A DNA stretch of 49,432 bases from a bacterium (GTDB lineage Bacteria > Calditrichota > Calditrichia > RBG-13-44-9 > J042). The stretch is taken from positions 1 through 49,432 of the forward strand of contig WFTQ01000090.1 of NCBI GenBank assembly GCA_015485355.1, given 5' to 3'. The notes under the pieces were generated by a model. The model had not been told where the DNA came from. It saw nothing but the letters and a program-made list of their open reading frames with translations, and searched no databases. Positions within the stretch are counted from its first letter, which is position 1, and the number at the start of each line of letters is the position of its first letter. Below, one piece after another: positions 36,683 to 46,252 of this stretch. The translations under genes were made by a program, and so were the position numbers.

Positions 36683-37644
36683 GCGATGTATTGGTATTTG
36701 CCGAACATCTCCAGGGCAATTTAACCGATTCCACCTTTGAATTGCTGGGCAAAGGCCGGGAGCTGGCCCAGACCACGGGAGGGCATCTCATCGCCGCCCT
36801 GTTGGGAAAGGGAGTGGAGCCACTGACCGAACAAATGGGTGTGGCCCATAAGGTGGTGATGGTAGAACATCAACAGTTGGCAGCGTTTAATCCGGAGGCC
36901 TACGCAATCGCCCTGAAGGCTGTGGTGCAATCGTTGAATCCCTCCATCATCCTGATCCCTTATACTTCCATGGGCATGGATCTGGCCTCCGCCCTTTCGG
37001 CGGACTTGGGCATTCCTCTGGCCGCCTACGTGTCCGAGGTAAAGATCGAGGATGGAACATTGATGACCGTCAGTCAGATGTACGGCGGAAAGGTAAATGT
37101 AGAGTCTGAATTTTCCGGAAACCCAAAAATCGTCTCCGTGTTGGCGGGGGCCTTTCCGGCCGAGGCCGGGAAAGTAGAGGGAACTCCCGTCATCGAAACG
37201 ATGGAGGCCCCCAACGCATTGGCCAACCTGCGGGTAACTTTTAAACAATGGATTGAACCCGAAGGGGGTGATGTGGACATTACCCAGCAGGATGTATTGG
37301 TCAGCATCGGTCGAGGCATTCAGAGCCAGGAAAACATTCCCATGGTTGAAGAATTGGCCCGGAAATTGGGCGGTGCACTGTCGGCTTCGCGACCCATTAT
37401 TGACAATAAATGGTTGCCCAAAAGTCGTCAGGTGGGGAAATCCGGATTAAAAGTAAAACCCCGATTGTACCTGGCCCTGGGGATTTCGGGGGCCCCGGAG
37501 CACATCGAGGGTATGAAAGACGCTGAGCTCATCATCGCCGTCAATTCGGATCCCAACGCCCCCATTTTTGAATATGCCCATTATGGGGTCGTGGGGGATT
37601 TGTTCGACCTGCTCCCGATCCTCAAAGAAAAATTGGGAGGTTAG
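36679..37644 (+). CDS. etfA: Electron-transfer flavoprotein alpha subunit
   Basis: 321 residues. N-terminal AANH-like domain, C-terminal FAD domain with 'PRLYLALGISGAPEHIEGMK' and 'IIAVNSDPNAPIFEYAHYGV' and 'VGDLFDLLPIL'. The usual GISGAxQH reads GISGAPEH here, a small change near the flavin. Coupled to etfB by a 4-nt overlap. Part of the same transcription unit as EMO, 225 nt downstream, which makes a dedicated Etf for this pathway likely rather than a fatty-acid oxidation Etf. Confidence 0.95.
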   Translation: MSDVLVFAEHLQGNLTDSTFELLGKGRELAQTTGGHLIAALLGKGVEPLTEQMGVAHKVVMVEHQQLAAFNPEAYAIALKAVVQSLNPSIILIPYTSMGMDLASALSADLGIPLAAYVSEVKIEDGTLMTVSQMYGGKVNVESEFSGNPKIVSVLAGAFPAEAGKVEGTPVIETMEAPNALANLRVTFKQWIEPEGGDVDITQQDVLVSIGRGIQSQENIPMVEELARKLGGALSASRPIIDNKWLPKSRQVGKSGLKVKPRLYLALGISGAPEHIEGMKDAELIIAVNSDPNAPIFEYAHYGVVGDLFDLLPILKEKLGG

Positions 37645-37869
37645 GGGTCGCCAAAAGAATAAAAAAGAACCCGACGCCGTGGAAATACCCTGACGGGGAG
37701 AACGGGAAGGCAAGCTCGCTACCGATCGCGCGGTTTTCCGAAAGGCGATGAGGCCGACTGCAGGTGAGTATGACCGGAAGGCTTGGGAGATTCTCAAGCC
37801 GGGTCGGCTTATTCCCGTGCGGGCTTCCAGCCGTTTGCTCCGTGCGCCACACTAAACGGAGGAGCGCCG

Positions 37870-39954
37870 ATGCCTGAATTGATACCCAGCCGAGAGGTTT
37901 TTCGCCATTTCCCCTTCTGGGCCCAGTTTTTGTTTTACCTCACTGCCTTTGCCGGTACAATCATCTTTTTCTACGGGTTTTATTCCCGTATCCGGAAATA
38001 TCGGCAGGGCCGTGCGGACAATCGTTTTGACCATCTGACCCGACGGTTTCTGAATGCCTTGAGCATTGTTTTACGGAACCAAACCCTGTATCGGGGCGAT
38101 GCTTACGCCGGTTTCGCCCATTCCCTGATTCTGTGGGGATTCATCGTACTATTCATCGGAACCGTCATTGTCTTTCTGGATCACGATATCCTGCGGCTCA
38201 TGGGGATGCATTTGCTTCAGGGAACTTTCTACCTGTGGTTTTCTTTAATTCTGGACGTTTTTGGGCTTCTGTTTCTGGTCGGGCTTTTTCTGATGTGGGC
38301 CCGCCGCACCCTGATCATGCCTTACAAACTGGATTATGCCCGTGTGGATCGTGACGAAGACGAATACGACCGTTCGGGATATCTGGCGGATGACGGGTTT
38401 TTCCTGGGTTTGCTGTTCTTTATCGGCGCCACGGGATTTTTGATCGAAGGGTTTCGGATTTACGCCGACCAGCCCCCCTGGGCCGGATGGTCACCGGTGG
38501 GATGGTTAACCGCTCAGTTCTTAAGCCTCATGCGGTTAAGCCCGGCAACGGTGAACTTCTGGCATGCCGCTGCCTGGTGGACCCATGCGGTGGCCGTGAT
38601 GATTTTTCTGGCCTACGTTCCCTTTTCCAAGGCCATGCACATGGTTACCGATTTTGTCAACCTGATGTTTCGGGATAACCGCGTGCCCCGCCGTTTGCCC
38701 GGTGTGAGCGAGACCCAACTGAAAGAGGGGATGGGATATAAAACAATCACCGATTTTACCTGGAAAGAATTGTTGGATCTGGATGCCTGTACCAAGTGCG
38801 GTCGATGCCACGAAGCCTGTCCCGCCCGAAGTGCCGGCCAACCCCTGTCGCCCCGGGATTTGATCCTGGATTTGCGTACTTTCGCCGACGCCACCTTCGG
38901 TACCGGCGAATGGTTTTCTCAGCGAGTGAAAGGATGGAATACCGACCGTGCGGTGATACCCGGAGGAATCATCAAGGCGGAAACATTATGGTCTTGCACC
39001 ACCTGCATGGCCTGTATGGAGAGTTGCCCGGTGGGCATCGAACACCTGCTGTATATTGTACAAATGCGTCGTACCCTGGTCGACGAAGCGACCATGGACG
39101 ATTCCCTCCAGGAAGCCCTGATGAATATTGGCGATTACGGAAATTCTTTTGGTCAGCCGGCGCGGGCCCGCGGGAAATGGTCGCAGGAATTGGACTTTCC
39201 CATTAAAGATGCTCGTAGGGAAGCGGTGGAATATCTCTGGTTTGTGGGCGATTATGCTTCCTTCGACCCGCGCATTCAAGAAAATTCCCGCAGGGTGGCT
39301 CGAATTTTTCATCGATTGGGTATTGATTTCGGCATTCTGTACGAAGGCGAGAAGAATGCCGGAAATGATGTCCGCCGGGTGGGCGAAGAGGGTCTTTACG
39401 AAATGCTTGTCGAAGACAACATGGCTGTTTTGCAACAAGCGAAATTTCAAAAGATTGTTACCACCGATCCTCACTCCTATAACACCTTGAAGAATGAGTA
39501 TTCGGAATTCGGGTTGCAAACCCCCGTTTATCATTACACCCAACTGCTGGCTCGCCTGATCGACGAGGGCCGACTGAGGTTCCAGAAAAAGCTGAATTAT
39601 CAAGTCACGTATCACGATCCCTGTTACCTGGGGCGTTACAATCGGGAAACAGAGGCGCCCCGCAAAATTTTGCGGGCGCTTGGAGTGGAAGTGAAAGAAA
39701 TGCCCCGTTGTGGAACCAATACCTTCTGTTGCGGCGCCGGCGGTGGGCGCATCTGGATGGACGATGCCCATATCAAAGAGCGTCCCAGTGAACAGCGCAT
39801 CAAGGAAGCCCTGACCCTGGGCAAACTGGACTATTTTGTGGTGGCCTGCCCCAAAGATTTTGCCATGTACTCCGATGCCGTGAAAACTTCGGGCAATGAG
39901 GGAAGCATCAAAGTTTGCGACATCATTCAACTGGTAGAGGAAGCGTTGGGGTGA
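37870..39954 (+). CDS. Membrane Etf:menaquinone oxidoreductase (EMO)
   Basis: 694 residues. N-terminal half: five or six hydrophobic helices resembling the NarI/HdrE-type heme b membrane domain ('FWAQFLFYLTAFAGTIIFFY', 'HSLILWGFIVLFIGTVIVFL', 'MIFLAYVPFSKAMHMV'), with several His. Then two 4Fe-4S motifs 'CTKCGRCHEACP' and 'CTTCMACMESCP', then two CCG halves. The first CCG half has lost every ligand ('FVGDYASFDPR', 'EKNAGNDVRRVG', 'TTDPHSYNT'); the second is intact ('HDPCYLGRYNRE', 'NTFCCGAGGGRIW', 'VVACPKDFAMY'). Passes electrons from EtfAB to menaquinone in the cytoplasmic membrane. Start ATG 37870 after GGAGGAG. Last gene of the cluster. Confidence 0.92.
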   Translation: MPELIPSREVFRHFPFWAQFLFYLTAFAGTIIFFYGFYSRIRKYRQGRADNRFDHLTRRFLNALSIVLRNQTLYRGDAYAGFAHSLILWGFIVLFIGTVIVFLDHDILRLMGMHLLQGTFYLWFSLILDVFGLLFLVGLFLMWARRTLIMPYKLDYARVDRDEDEYDRSGYLADDGFFLGLLFFIGATGFLIEGFRIYADQPPWAGWSPVGWLTAQFLSLMRLSPATVNFWHAAAWWTHAVAVMIFLAYVPFSKAMHMVTDFVNLMFRDNRVPRRLPGVSETQLKEGMGYKTITDFTWKELLDLDACTKCGRCHEACPARSAGQPLSPRDLILDLRTFADATFGTGEWFSQRVKGWNTDRAVIPGGIIKAETLWSCTTCMACMESCPVGIEHLLYIVQMRRTLVDEATMDDSLQEALMNIGDYGNSFGQPARARGKWSQELDFPIKDARREAVEYLWFVGDYASFDPRIQENSRRVARIFHRLGIDFGILYEGEKNAGNDVRRVGEEGLYEMLVEDNMAVLQQAKFQKIVTTDPHSYNTLKNEYSEFGLQTPVYHYTQLLARLIDEGRLRFQKKLNYQVTYHDPCYLGRYNRETEAPRKILRALGVEVKEMPRCGTNTFCCGAGGGRIWMDDAHIKERPSEQRIKEALTLGKLDYFVVACPKDFAMYSDAVKTSGNEGSIKVCDIIQLVEEALG

Positions 39955-40351
39955 TGCCTTTACGGAGAAGTCTAACCGGGGTTCAGACAACCGTCGTTCC
40001 GGTGGAACCGCCCCGCCCGGCACCTGCAAACGGTGACGCCCGACGAGAACGGAGGAAAATTGACCCCGAACTTCGGGAGGGTGCGGCGCACAGAGCCGGG
40101 GAGAATGATTGCGGGTGAATACCGCTAATTCTGAATGAGCCTTCAATCGGTGAGTTTCCGTTGGGGATATCCGGAAAGGCCGGGCCGGAAGCCCCATGCT
40201 TCCCGGGAGTCCAACCCTCCGGACGTCAGGGATGCATCGCCCGGCGAATGCCCGCTTGCATAAGGGGCATATCCAATCATTACCTGCCCACCGCCTATTG
40301 GATTACCGAGTACTTTCCGGATGTAGACCCGTTCCCCCGTATGAGGTTCCC
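39955..40351. other. Convergent intergenic region EMO / menE
   Basis: About 400 bases between converging genes with no credible gene. One weak stem ATGCCC (40248-40253) / GGGCAT (40265-40270) was seen without a T run; no classical terminator found. Confidence 0.6.
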
Positions 40352-41824
40352 TTAAAGGGGGGCGGATATTTTCTGGCGGGCGATTTCCTGAAACACTTTT
40401 CGATTGGGTTTAACCATGTAATGGGTGTGTACCGGCCAGGGAAGGAAATGGTCTGGTATTTTGAATCGCGGTAAAAATGCCTGAAGCATTCCCCGCAATT
40501 GTTCTGCATCCAGGGGATGGTTGTTGGGCTCCATTTCTAAAAAAGCCACCGGACGGGCGCCGAATTCCGGATGGGAGAGGGGAACAACCAATGCCTGCTT
40601 TACCCCGGGCAGGCGCATCAACATGGCTTCAATTTCTTCCGGATGGATGTTTTCCCCTCCCGATACAAACATGTTATCCTTTCGTCCGATCACTTTCAAA
40701 TACCCATCAATGGTCCAGCGTCCAATATCGCCGGTATGGAACCAGCCCTCTTCATCCACCGGAAGTTGCAACTTTCCGCCGTCCCAGTATCCTTTGAACA
40801 GTGTGGGCCCTTTTACCAGAATTTCCCCGTCGGGGGCGATCTGAACTTCCCGATACGGCAGTGGTCTGCCGGCGGTCAGTAGCCGTTGGAGATTGTCCCC
40901 CGGACGGGTGGTGGTGATTTGGGAGCTCATTTCCGTAGACCCGTAGGTTGTAAACACCGGCAGATGCTGTTCCAGTGCCTTCTGAATGAGATGGGGTGGG
41001 ATAGGACCGCCGCCGACTAAGATACATTTCAGCGACGAGCGAAAACCTTGGGCCGGCAGGCTGTTGACGAAACGTTGCAATTGTGTAGCCACCATGGAAA
41101 CGTGGGTGATTTGAAAAGTTTGGATAATGTCCGGGGTTATCTGGCGGTCTTCCGGCACCACGATGGTGGCGCCGGCCAGAAGGGTGCGAAAGAGGACAGC
41201 CAGGCCCCCTACATGAAATAAGGGCAGGCTGATAAACCAGCGATCACCCGCTTTGAGGGGTATATTCTGATTAGCGCCCCGAGCACTACAATAGTGATTG
41301 GACCAGGTGTGGCAAGCCGCCCGGGGCCGACCCGTGGTCCCCGAGGTGAAGATAAAGGTCAATTCCGGATCCACCTGCATCCAACGACCTTCCGGCAACC
41401 GGTCCGGTGAACCGGAAAATAAACCTTCCAGCTCTATAACCGGCGGGGCGAGACGGTCCGGAAGCCCTCCGATCAGGGATTTTTCCACGATCAGAGCCCC
41501 GGCCTGGACTTGATCCAGGTGAAGCCGAAGATTCTCTCCGGGAAGTTTGGGATTAAGGGGAATGGCAACCATTTCCCCATACCAGCAGGCCATCATCAAA
41601 ACGATGAGTTCCCAACGGTTGGTGGACCAGAAGGCTACCCGCTGGCCCGGCTGTAGTCCCAGTGCGGTCAATTTTCCTGCACCTTGCCGGATGAGACGCC
41701 GGTATTCCTCGTAGGTGATCCGGCGCTCCGGGCTGATTATGGCGGGTACCTCCGGCAATTGCCGGGCCCGATGTTCTAAAATGGGGATCATCCCTGATAC
41801 CTGAGGCTTTAATGCACCCTTCAT
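40352..41824 (-). CDS. menE: o-Succinylbenzoate-CoA ligase
   Basis: 490 residues. Acyl-CoA synthetase/AMP-binding superfamily: 'LTFIFTSGTTGRPRAACHTW' (P-loop), 'VFTTYGSTEMSSQ', 'GWFHTGDIGRWTIDGYL' and 'IGRKDNMFVSGGENIHPEEI'; C-terminal Lys region 'KPNRKVFQEIARQK'. Activates o-succinylbenzoate for MenB. Its ATG overlaps the menC stop (TGATG), so the two are translationally coupled. Last gene of the menaquinone group on the minus strand. Confidence 0.9.
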   Translation of the reverse strand: MKGALKPQVSGMIPILEHRARQLPEVPAIISPERRITYEEYRRLIRQGAGKLTALGLQPGQRVAFWSTNRWELIVLMMACWYGEMVAIPLNPKLPGENLRLHLDQVQAGALIVEKSLIGGLPDRLAPPVIELEGLFSGSPDRLPEGRWMQVDPELTFIFTSGTTGRPRAACHTWSNHYCSARGANQNIPLKAGDRWFISLPLFHVGGLAVLFRTLLAGATIVVPEDRQITPDIIQTFQITHVSMVATQLQRFVNSLPAQGFRSSLKCILVGGGPIPPHLIQKALEQHLPVFTTYGSTEMSSQITTTRPGDNLQRLLTAGRPLPYREVQIAPDGEILVKGPTLFKGYWDGGKLQLPVDEEGWFHTGDIGRWTIDGYLKVIGRKDNMFVSGGENIHPEEIEAMLMRLPGVKQALVVPLSHPEFGARPVAFLEMEPNNHPLDAEQLRGMLQAFLPRFKIPDHFLPWPVHTHYMVKPNRKVFQEIARQKISAPL

Positions 41825-42969
41825 CAGCCGCTCCGAATTAAAGTGAGCATTTCTCGATTCAGTTGATACTGTTGGGCCTGGATCTCGGGCAGGTGCAGCG
41901 CACCACCCACAACTTTTAAAGGGCGATGCAACAGGTCCCGTTCAAAAAATTGAAAGGTTCCCAGACCCTGGGGCGTTAATTGCCGTATCCAGGCACTGGC
42001 CAGTTGCGCTAATGTTGCCACCGTATAACCGGTATAAAAGGAACAGCTTAAAATGGTCTGGATGCCCCGCTGTTCCATCTGGAAAATGTAGCGGCGGGTA
42101 TTGCCCATTTCACCGTAACATTCCGGTTTAAACACCACGGCCTGAACCCCCGTCATCAGGGCTTCTTGAGGGTCTTTAAATTCACTGAGGGATTCGTCTA
42201 ACGCTACCGGCATGCCGGTGGCCTCGTAAAACCGGGGGACCTCCCCAACTTCCCGCAGCGGTTCTTCAATGTATTCGATGTGAAAGGGATACACAGCCCG
42301 GGCGAATTGGACCGCGGTGGCCAGGTTCCACCGCCGATTGGCATCCAACCGTAAACTTACCGCAGGTCCCAGCACGTCCCGAATTTTTCCCAATATTTCG
42401 ATCTCTTTCGTGAGGGCTCTTTTTCCCACTTTAATTTTAATGGCCTGATATCCTTCTTCGCGAAAGGCCAAACATCGCGAAACAGCCCGCTCATCCAGCT
42501 CGCTGAGCAATGCGTTGATGGGAATCGATCGGTGGGGCATTCCATTCCAGAGCTGGGCCAGGGGGATCTGTTGCTGCCGGCAGAGTAAATGTAAAAACGC
42601 CTGGTCCAGCCCAAAACGGATGAGGGGGGACAAGCGGGCCCGCCATTTCCAGTGAAGAGGAAACAGATCGCTGAAGCGCTCCATCAATGAAATCTCCCCA
42701 CGCAGCAACATCTCGAACGTATGGAATAATTCCTCTCGAATCTTAAATTCACTTTCCGGGTGGAAGCCCGGAATGGGGGATATTTCGCCCAGACCTCGAT
42801 GACCCTCTTCATCTTCTAACTCAATGAAGTAGCCCTTTCGTACGCGCATGGATTTTATGGATAGATGAAAGCGTTTCCGCAGAGGAAGTCGGTACTCATA
42901 CAACCGGATATGCCGGATGGTGGAGCGGGCCGGCGTGGGAACACCATTTTTTCGAACATCCGAATTCAT
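41824..42969 (-). CDS. menC: o-Succinylbenzoate synthase
   Basis: About 381 residues from ATG 42969 (TTG 42987 also in frame). Enolase-superfamily fold with the MenC set: Lys in 'YQAIKIKVGKR', metal ligands Asp in 'SLRLDANRRWN', Glu in 'EYIEEPL' and Asp in 'VALDESLS', and Lys in 'AVVFKPECYGEMG'. Dehydrates SHCHC to o-succinylbenzoate. The ribosome site is weak for the ATG. A nine-codon open frame with a good GGGGAGG site ends (TGA) two bases before this ATG, so it may help start menC by coupling. Confidence 0.9.
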   Translation of the reverse strand: MNSDVRKNGVPTPARSTIRHIRLYEYRLPLRKRFHLSIKSMRVRKGYFIELEDEEGHRGLGEISPIPGFHPESEFKIREELFHTFEMLLRGEISLMERFSDLFPLHWKWRARLSPLIRFGLDQAFLHLLCRQQQIPLAQLWNGMPHRSIPINALLSELDERAVSRCLAFREEGYQAIKIKVGKRALTKEIEILGKIRDVLGPAVSLRLDANRRWNLATAVQFARAVYPFHIEYIEEPLREVGEVPRFYEATGMPVALDESLSEFKDPQEALMTGVQAVVFKPECYGEMGNTRRYIFQMEQRGIQTILSCSFYTGYTVATLAQLASAWIRQLTPQGLGTFQFFERDLLHRPLKVVGGALHLPEIQAQQYQLNREMLTLIRSG

Positions 42970-43288
42970 GTTCAGACAATCCCGCAATGGATTGGTTTCA
43001 TCGAATTGTTTCCTCCCCGGAGAACCTGCCTCCGATACAATGTTGCCGAGTCGGGCCTGCAGCCATTCCGATGCCCGAAAATTGGGTGCGGATCTCCCAA
43101 AAAGCCGTTCCTTTCTGTGTTTGTGGGTTGGGCAACGGACTTCCCGAATCCTGAAACGGCATTCACCCTGTTAGTGATCGATTGCTCGACCGATCGGTGT
43201 CGGTTGTGCGTCATACTGAAAGGCCCACCGGTATTCAAGACTGTATCAACGTGCGCCCCGGAAAATCAACGGCAATGGTTTCGAAGCG
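42970..43288. other. Intergenic region between menA and menC
   Basis: About 320 bases. A minus-strand nine-codon frame (ATG AAA CCA ATC .. GTC TGA, about 42972-43001) preceded by GGGGAGG is the only item of note; nothing else recognisable. Confidence 0.4.
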
Positions 43289-44200
43289 TCATCCGGGCAG
43301 AATCCATCCTATGGAGAATAAAAGGCTGTATATAAAAACCATCTTGCCCGTCCGGACAAGGGTGTGATTCAGTACCGCTGGATCGCTAAAGCTAAAGATG
43401 GTTTTGATTTCGCTGAATGCAGGGATCAGGATTGCGAGGGCCAGAATACTGAAGTAATGGGTGTGGAGTTTCATGGCCAGATAGATGGGCACAAATGCGG
43501 CAACCAGGATACAGAAGACGTATTCCCATTGGGCGAAGTGTTTACCAAAGCGCACGGCCAAGGTTCTTTTCCCTGCCAGGCGGTCGGTATCGATGTCGCG
43601 GAGGTTGTTGACCGTGAGCAGCGCGGTGGAAAGCAAGCCCGGAGCTAGTCCCGCAATGGGGACTTCCGGTCTGAGGGCCAGGGCCTGCACGTAGTACGTC
43701 CCGGCCACGGCCACCGGGCCGAAAAAGATCAGTACAAAAATGTCCCCCAATCCGTTGTAGCCCAGTGGAAAGGGCCCCCCGGTGTAGAGAATACCGAAGA
43801 GGATGGAAAGCAGGCCCACGATTAAAATCGGCCAGCCTCCCCTCCAGATGAGGTAGACGCCCACCAGAAATGCCAGGCTGAAGGTGAAGATGAAGGCGCG
43901 TTTCATGGCGACGGGGGCGATTAGTCCCGCCTGGGTCACCCGAAGCGGTCCCAGGCGCTTTTCCTGATCGGCGCCTTTCAGGTAGTCGTAATAGTCGTTG
44001 GCCAAGTTGGTGCCCATCTGAATCAGGAGCGCGCCCATCAGGGCGGCCAGGGCCGCCGGTGGATGGAAATGCCCATCCGCGTAAGCCATGGCGGTGCCCA
44101 TCATCACGGGAGCAATGGAAGCCCATAAGGTTTTGGGACGAGCCGCCATCCACCAGAGCTTCCAACGAAACGGTGCCGTTTGCGTCTTAACCCTATCCAT
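43289..44200 (-). CDS. menA: 1,4-Dihydroxy-2-naphthoate polyprenyltransferase
   Basis: 303 residues, very hydrophobic with about eight or nine membrane helices. UbiA-family motifs: first Asp-rich 'NLANDYYDYLKGADQEKRLG' and second 'NNLRDIDTDRLAGKRTLAVRFG'. Attaches the polyprenyl chain to the naphthoate ring in the cytoplasmic membrane. The typical MenA N-terminus 'WWMAARPKTLWASIAPVMMG' is present. Positioned between menB and menC. Confidence 0.94.
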   Translation of the reverse strand: MDRVKTQTAPFRWKLWWMAARPKTLWASIAPVMMGTAMAYADGHFHPPAALAALMGALLIQMGTNLANDYYDYLKGADQEKRLGPLRVTQAGLIAPVAMKRAFIFTFSLAFLVGVYLIWRGGWPILIVGLLSILFGILYTGGPFPLGYNGLGDIFVLIFFGPVAVAGTYYVQALALRPEVPIAGLAPGLLSTALLTVNNLRDIDTDRLAGKRTLAVRFGKHFAQWEYVFCILVAAFVPIYLAMKLHTHYFSILALAILIPAFSEIKTIFSFSDPAVLNHTLVRTGKMVFIYSLLFSIGWILPG

Positions 44201-44334
44201 CAGTCTTTTCCGATCGCTTCCTCCCGAAAGGAAATGCCTTCCGGGAGGGATAATTTATGCATTGGGAAGGAATTACCCAACAGTTGGCGAAATATTTTCT
44301 CCATCCGCACAGGGTAGGGGAATCGGTTCGTTCC

Positions 44335-45156
44335 TCAGGGCCTCCGCGGAAACCGGGAGAAATCCGGCTTTCTTTTTTCTAAAAAAGCGTTACGGCCTTC
44401 CTGTCCTTCTTCGGTCTGGTAAAATAGCATGGTGGCACAGCCGGCCAGTTCCTGCAACCCCGCCTGCCCATCACAATCGGCGTTGAGAGCCGCCTTTAAA
44501 CAGCGAATGGCAGTGGGCGAATTCGCCAAAATTTCTTTGGCCCATTTGATGGTTTCTTCTTCCAGCTTTTCCAAAGGGACCACCGTGTTAACCAGGCCCA
44601 TTTCCAGAGCCTGCTGGGCGGTATACTGACGGCAAAGGAACCAGATTTCCCGAGCCTTTTTCTGTCCCACCACCCGTGCCAGGTAGCTGGCGCCATACCC
44701 GCCGTCAAAAGAACCCACCCGGGGACCGGTCTGGCCGAAAATGGCGTTATCGGCGGCAATGGTAAGGTCGCATAATACATGCAGCACGTGCCCTCCCCCA
44801 ATGGCATAACCGGCGACCATGGCAATGATCGGCTTGGGGCAGGTACGAATCTGACGCTGAAAGTCCAGCACATTCAACCGGTGGATCCCTTTTTCGTCGA
44901 CATAACCCGCTTCGCCGCGAACCTTCTGATCGCCGCCGGAACAAAACGCCTTGGTTCCCTTACCGGTCAGGATGATCACGCCGATCCGCTCGTCATCCCG
45001 GGCGTCGGCAAGTGCCCGGGACATTTCCATGACCGTGAGAGGACGAAAGGCATTCCGTACCTCCGGACGGTTGATGGTGATTTTGGCCATTCCCTCGGCC
45101 TTGTGGTACTCAATGTCGGTGAATTTTCCGGCTTCTACCCAATTGACCGTACTCAT
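44335..45156 (-). CDS. menB: 1,4-Dihydroxy-2-naphthoyl-CoA synthase
   Basis: 273 residues. Crotonase fold with the MenB-specific features: '[20 protein letters not shown]', '[13 protein letters not shown]', '[14 protein letters not shown]', '[20 protein letters not shown]', and '[20 protein letters not shown]' (active-site Asp), and the C-terminal '[20 protein letters not shown]'. Cyclises o-succinylbenzoyl-CoA. AGGAGG precedes the ATG. Confidence 0.97.
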   Translation of the reverse strand: MSTVNWVEAGKFTDIEYHKAEGMAKITINRPEVRNAFRPLTVMEMSRALADARDDERIGVIILTGKGTKAFCSGGDQKVRGEAGYVDEKGIHRLNVLDFQRQIRTCPKPIIAMVAGYAIGGGHVLHVLCDLTIAADNAIFGQTGPRVGSFDGGYGASYLARVVGQKKAREIWFLCRQYTAQQALEMGLVNTVVPLEKLEEETIKWAKEILANSPTAIRCLKAALNADCDGQAGLQELAGCATMLFYQTEEGQEGRNAFLEKRKPDFSRFPRRP

Positions 45157-45347
45157 GTGATCCTCCTGTAATTACGATGATGTGTCTCGATGCCATGCCT
45201 TTCTCTTGATGGATTTACAAACCCGCTGGATGAACTCCGTGTCTGTTGATTAACCCACCCAGGCTCGGATCCCGATGATGGTTTCCTTTCTGGAGGTACC
45301 TGGGTGTTGTCTTTCAGGTATCCTTGGTGTTGTTGTTCGCCTGGAGG

Positions 45348-46169
45348 CTATGGCGTCCAGGGAATCCATTCCCGTAGGGCCTGAACGAAGGCTCCAGGAT
45401 TTTCCCGGTGAATGTTGTGCCCGCAATCGGGAATCACCTTGATTGTGCATCGGCCGGTTACCCTTGCCATTTTTTCTGAAATAGCCCTAAATTTAGGGTC
45501 TTTTTCGCCCACCAACAATAATAAAGGTTTTTTCAAAAGGGGCAATTTATTCCACAAGGGCGGCTGACTGCCCGCTCCCATTTCTCGCAGTACCTGCGCC
45601 AAAAGGGCCGGATGGTTTTTCTGACGCTGCTGCAAAAGACGAGGAAAAACGGGGTGTTTCCGCAAGGAGGCGAACAACGGTTGCCGGTACCAGCGATCCA
45701 GAAAGCGGGGAAAAGCCTCCTGTTCCAGTTCCCGGGCCAGCTGTTCATCCCGTTGCCGGCGCCGGTACCGTTCCGCCGCATCCTGAATACCGGGCGAAGC
45801 CGACTCCAGCACCACACATCGGGCCATTTCGGGATGGTGTAGGGCCAGGTATAGAGCCAGGCGACCTCCCATAGAATAGCCAATAAGAATAACGGGTGGC
45901 CACCCTTGTTCGGCATGCCAGCGGGCTATGGCTTGTGCTACAGTGGACAGGGTAAAACATCCCCTCCCGGAGGAGGATTGGACAGTGGTCCTCCCGTGTC
46001 CGGGTAAATCCAGAGCCAGAGCCCGCAGCCGGGAGGGTAAAAGGGAGAACACCTCCGCCCAATCGGCGGAACTCCCCATAAACCCATGAAGGAACAAAAG
46101 AACAGGGTCGCCGGATGTCCCGCCACTGAACCCATGAAACCGATAAATGCATCCATCGACTTGAATCAT
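45348..46169 (-). CDS. menH: SHCHC synthase, alpha/beta hydrolase MenH
   Basis: About 273 residues from ATG 46169 (a GTG at 46226 would add 19). Alpha/beta hydrolase: oxyanion loop 'LLFLHGFMGSSADW', 'ALDLPGHGRT', nucleophile Ser in 'ILIGYSMGGRLALYLA', Asp in 'LLVGEKDPKF' and His in 'IPDCGHNIHREN'. Removes pyruvate from SEPHCHC after MenD. Family assignment as MenH is strengthened by its place between menD and menB. Distance to menD about 80 nt. Confidence 0.88.
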   Translation of the reverse strand: MIQVDGCIYRFHGFSGGTSGDPVLLFLHGFMGSSADWAEVFSLLPSRLRALALDLPGHGRTTVQSSSGRGCFTLSTVAQAIARWHAEQGWPPVILIGYSMGGRLALYLALHHPEMARCVVLESASPGIQDAAERYRRRQRDEQLARELEQEAFPRFLDRWYRQPLFASLRKHPVFPRLLQQRQKNHPALLAQVLREMGAGSQPPLWNKLPLLKKPLLLLVGEKDPKFRAISEKMARVTGRCTIKVIPDCGHNIHRENPGAFVQALREWIPWTP

Positions 46170-46252
46170 CTCGCTGGCCTTATTCCTTTTGATCGTATCG
46201 GCTTTCCCGGAGCTCCTTTTCGTCACCCGATACCCCGATTGAATACCGGAGA

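Noticed and set aside
37645-37869. Possible extra small gene between etfA and EMO
   Set aside because: Only frames with no start signals or motifs; treated as spacer with the EMO ribosome site at its end.
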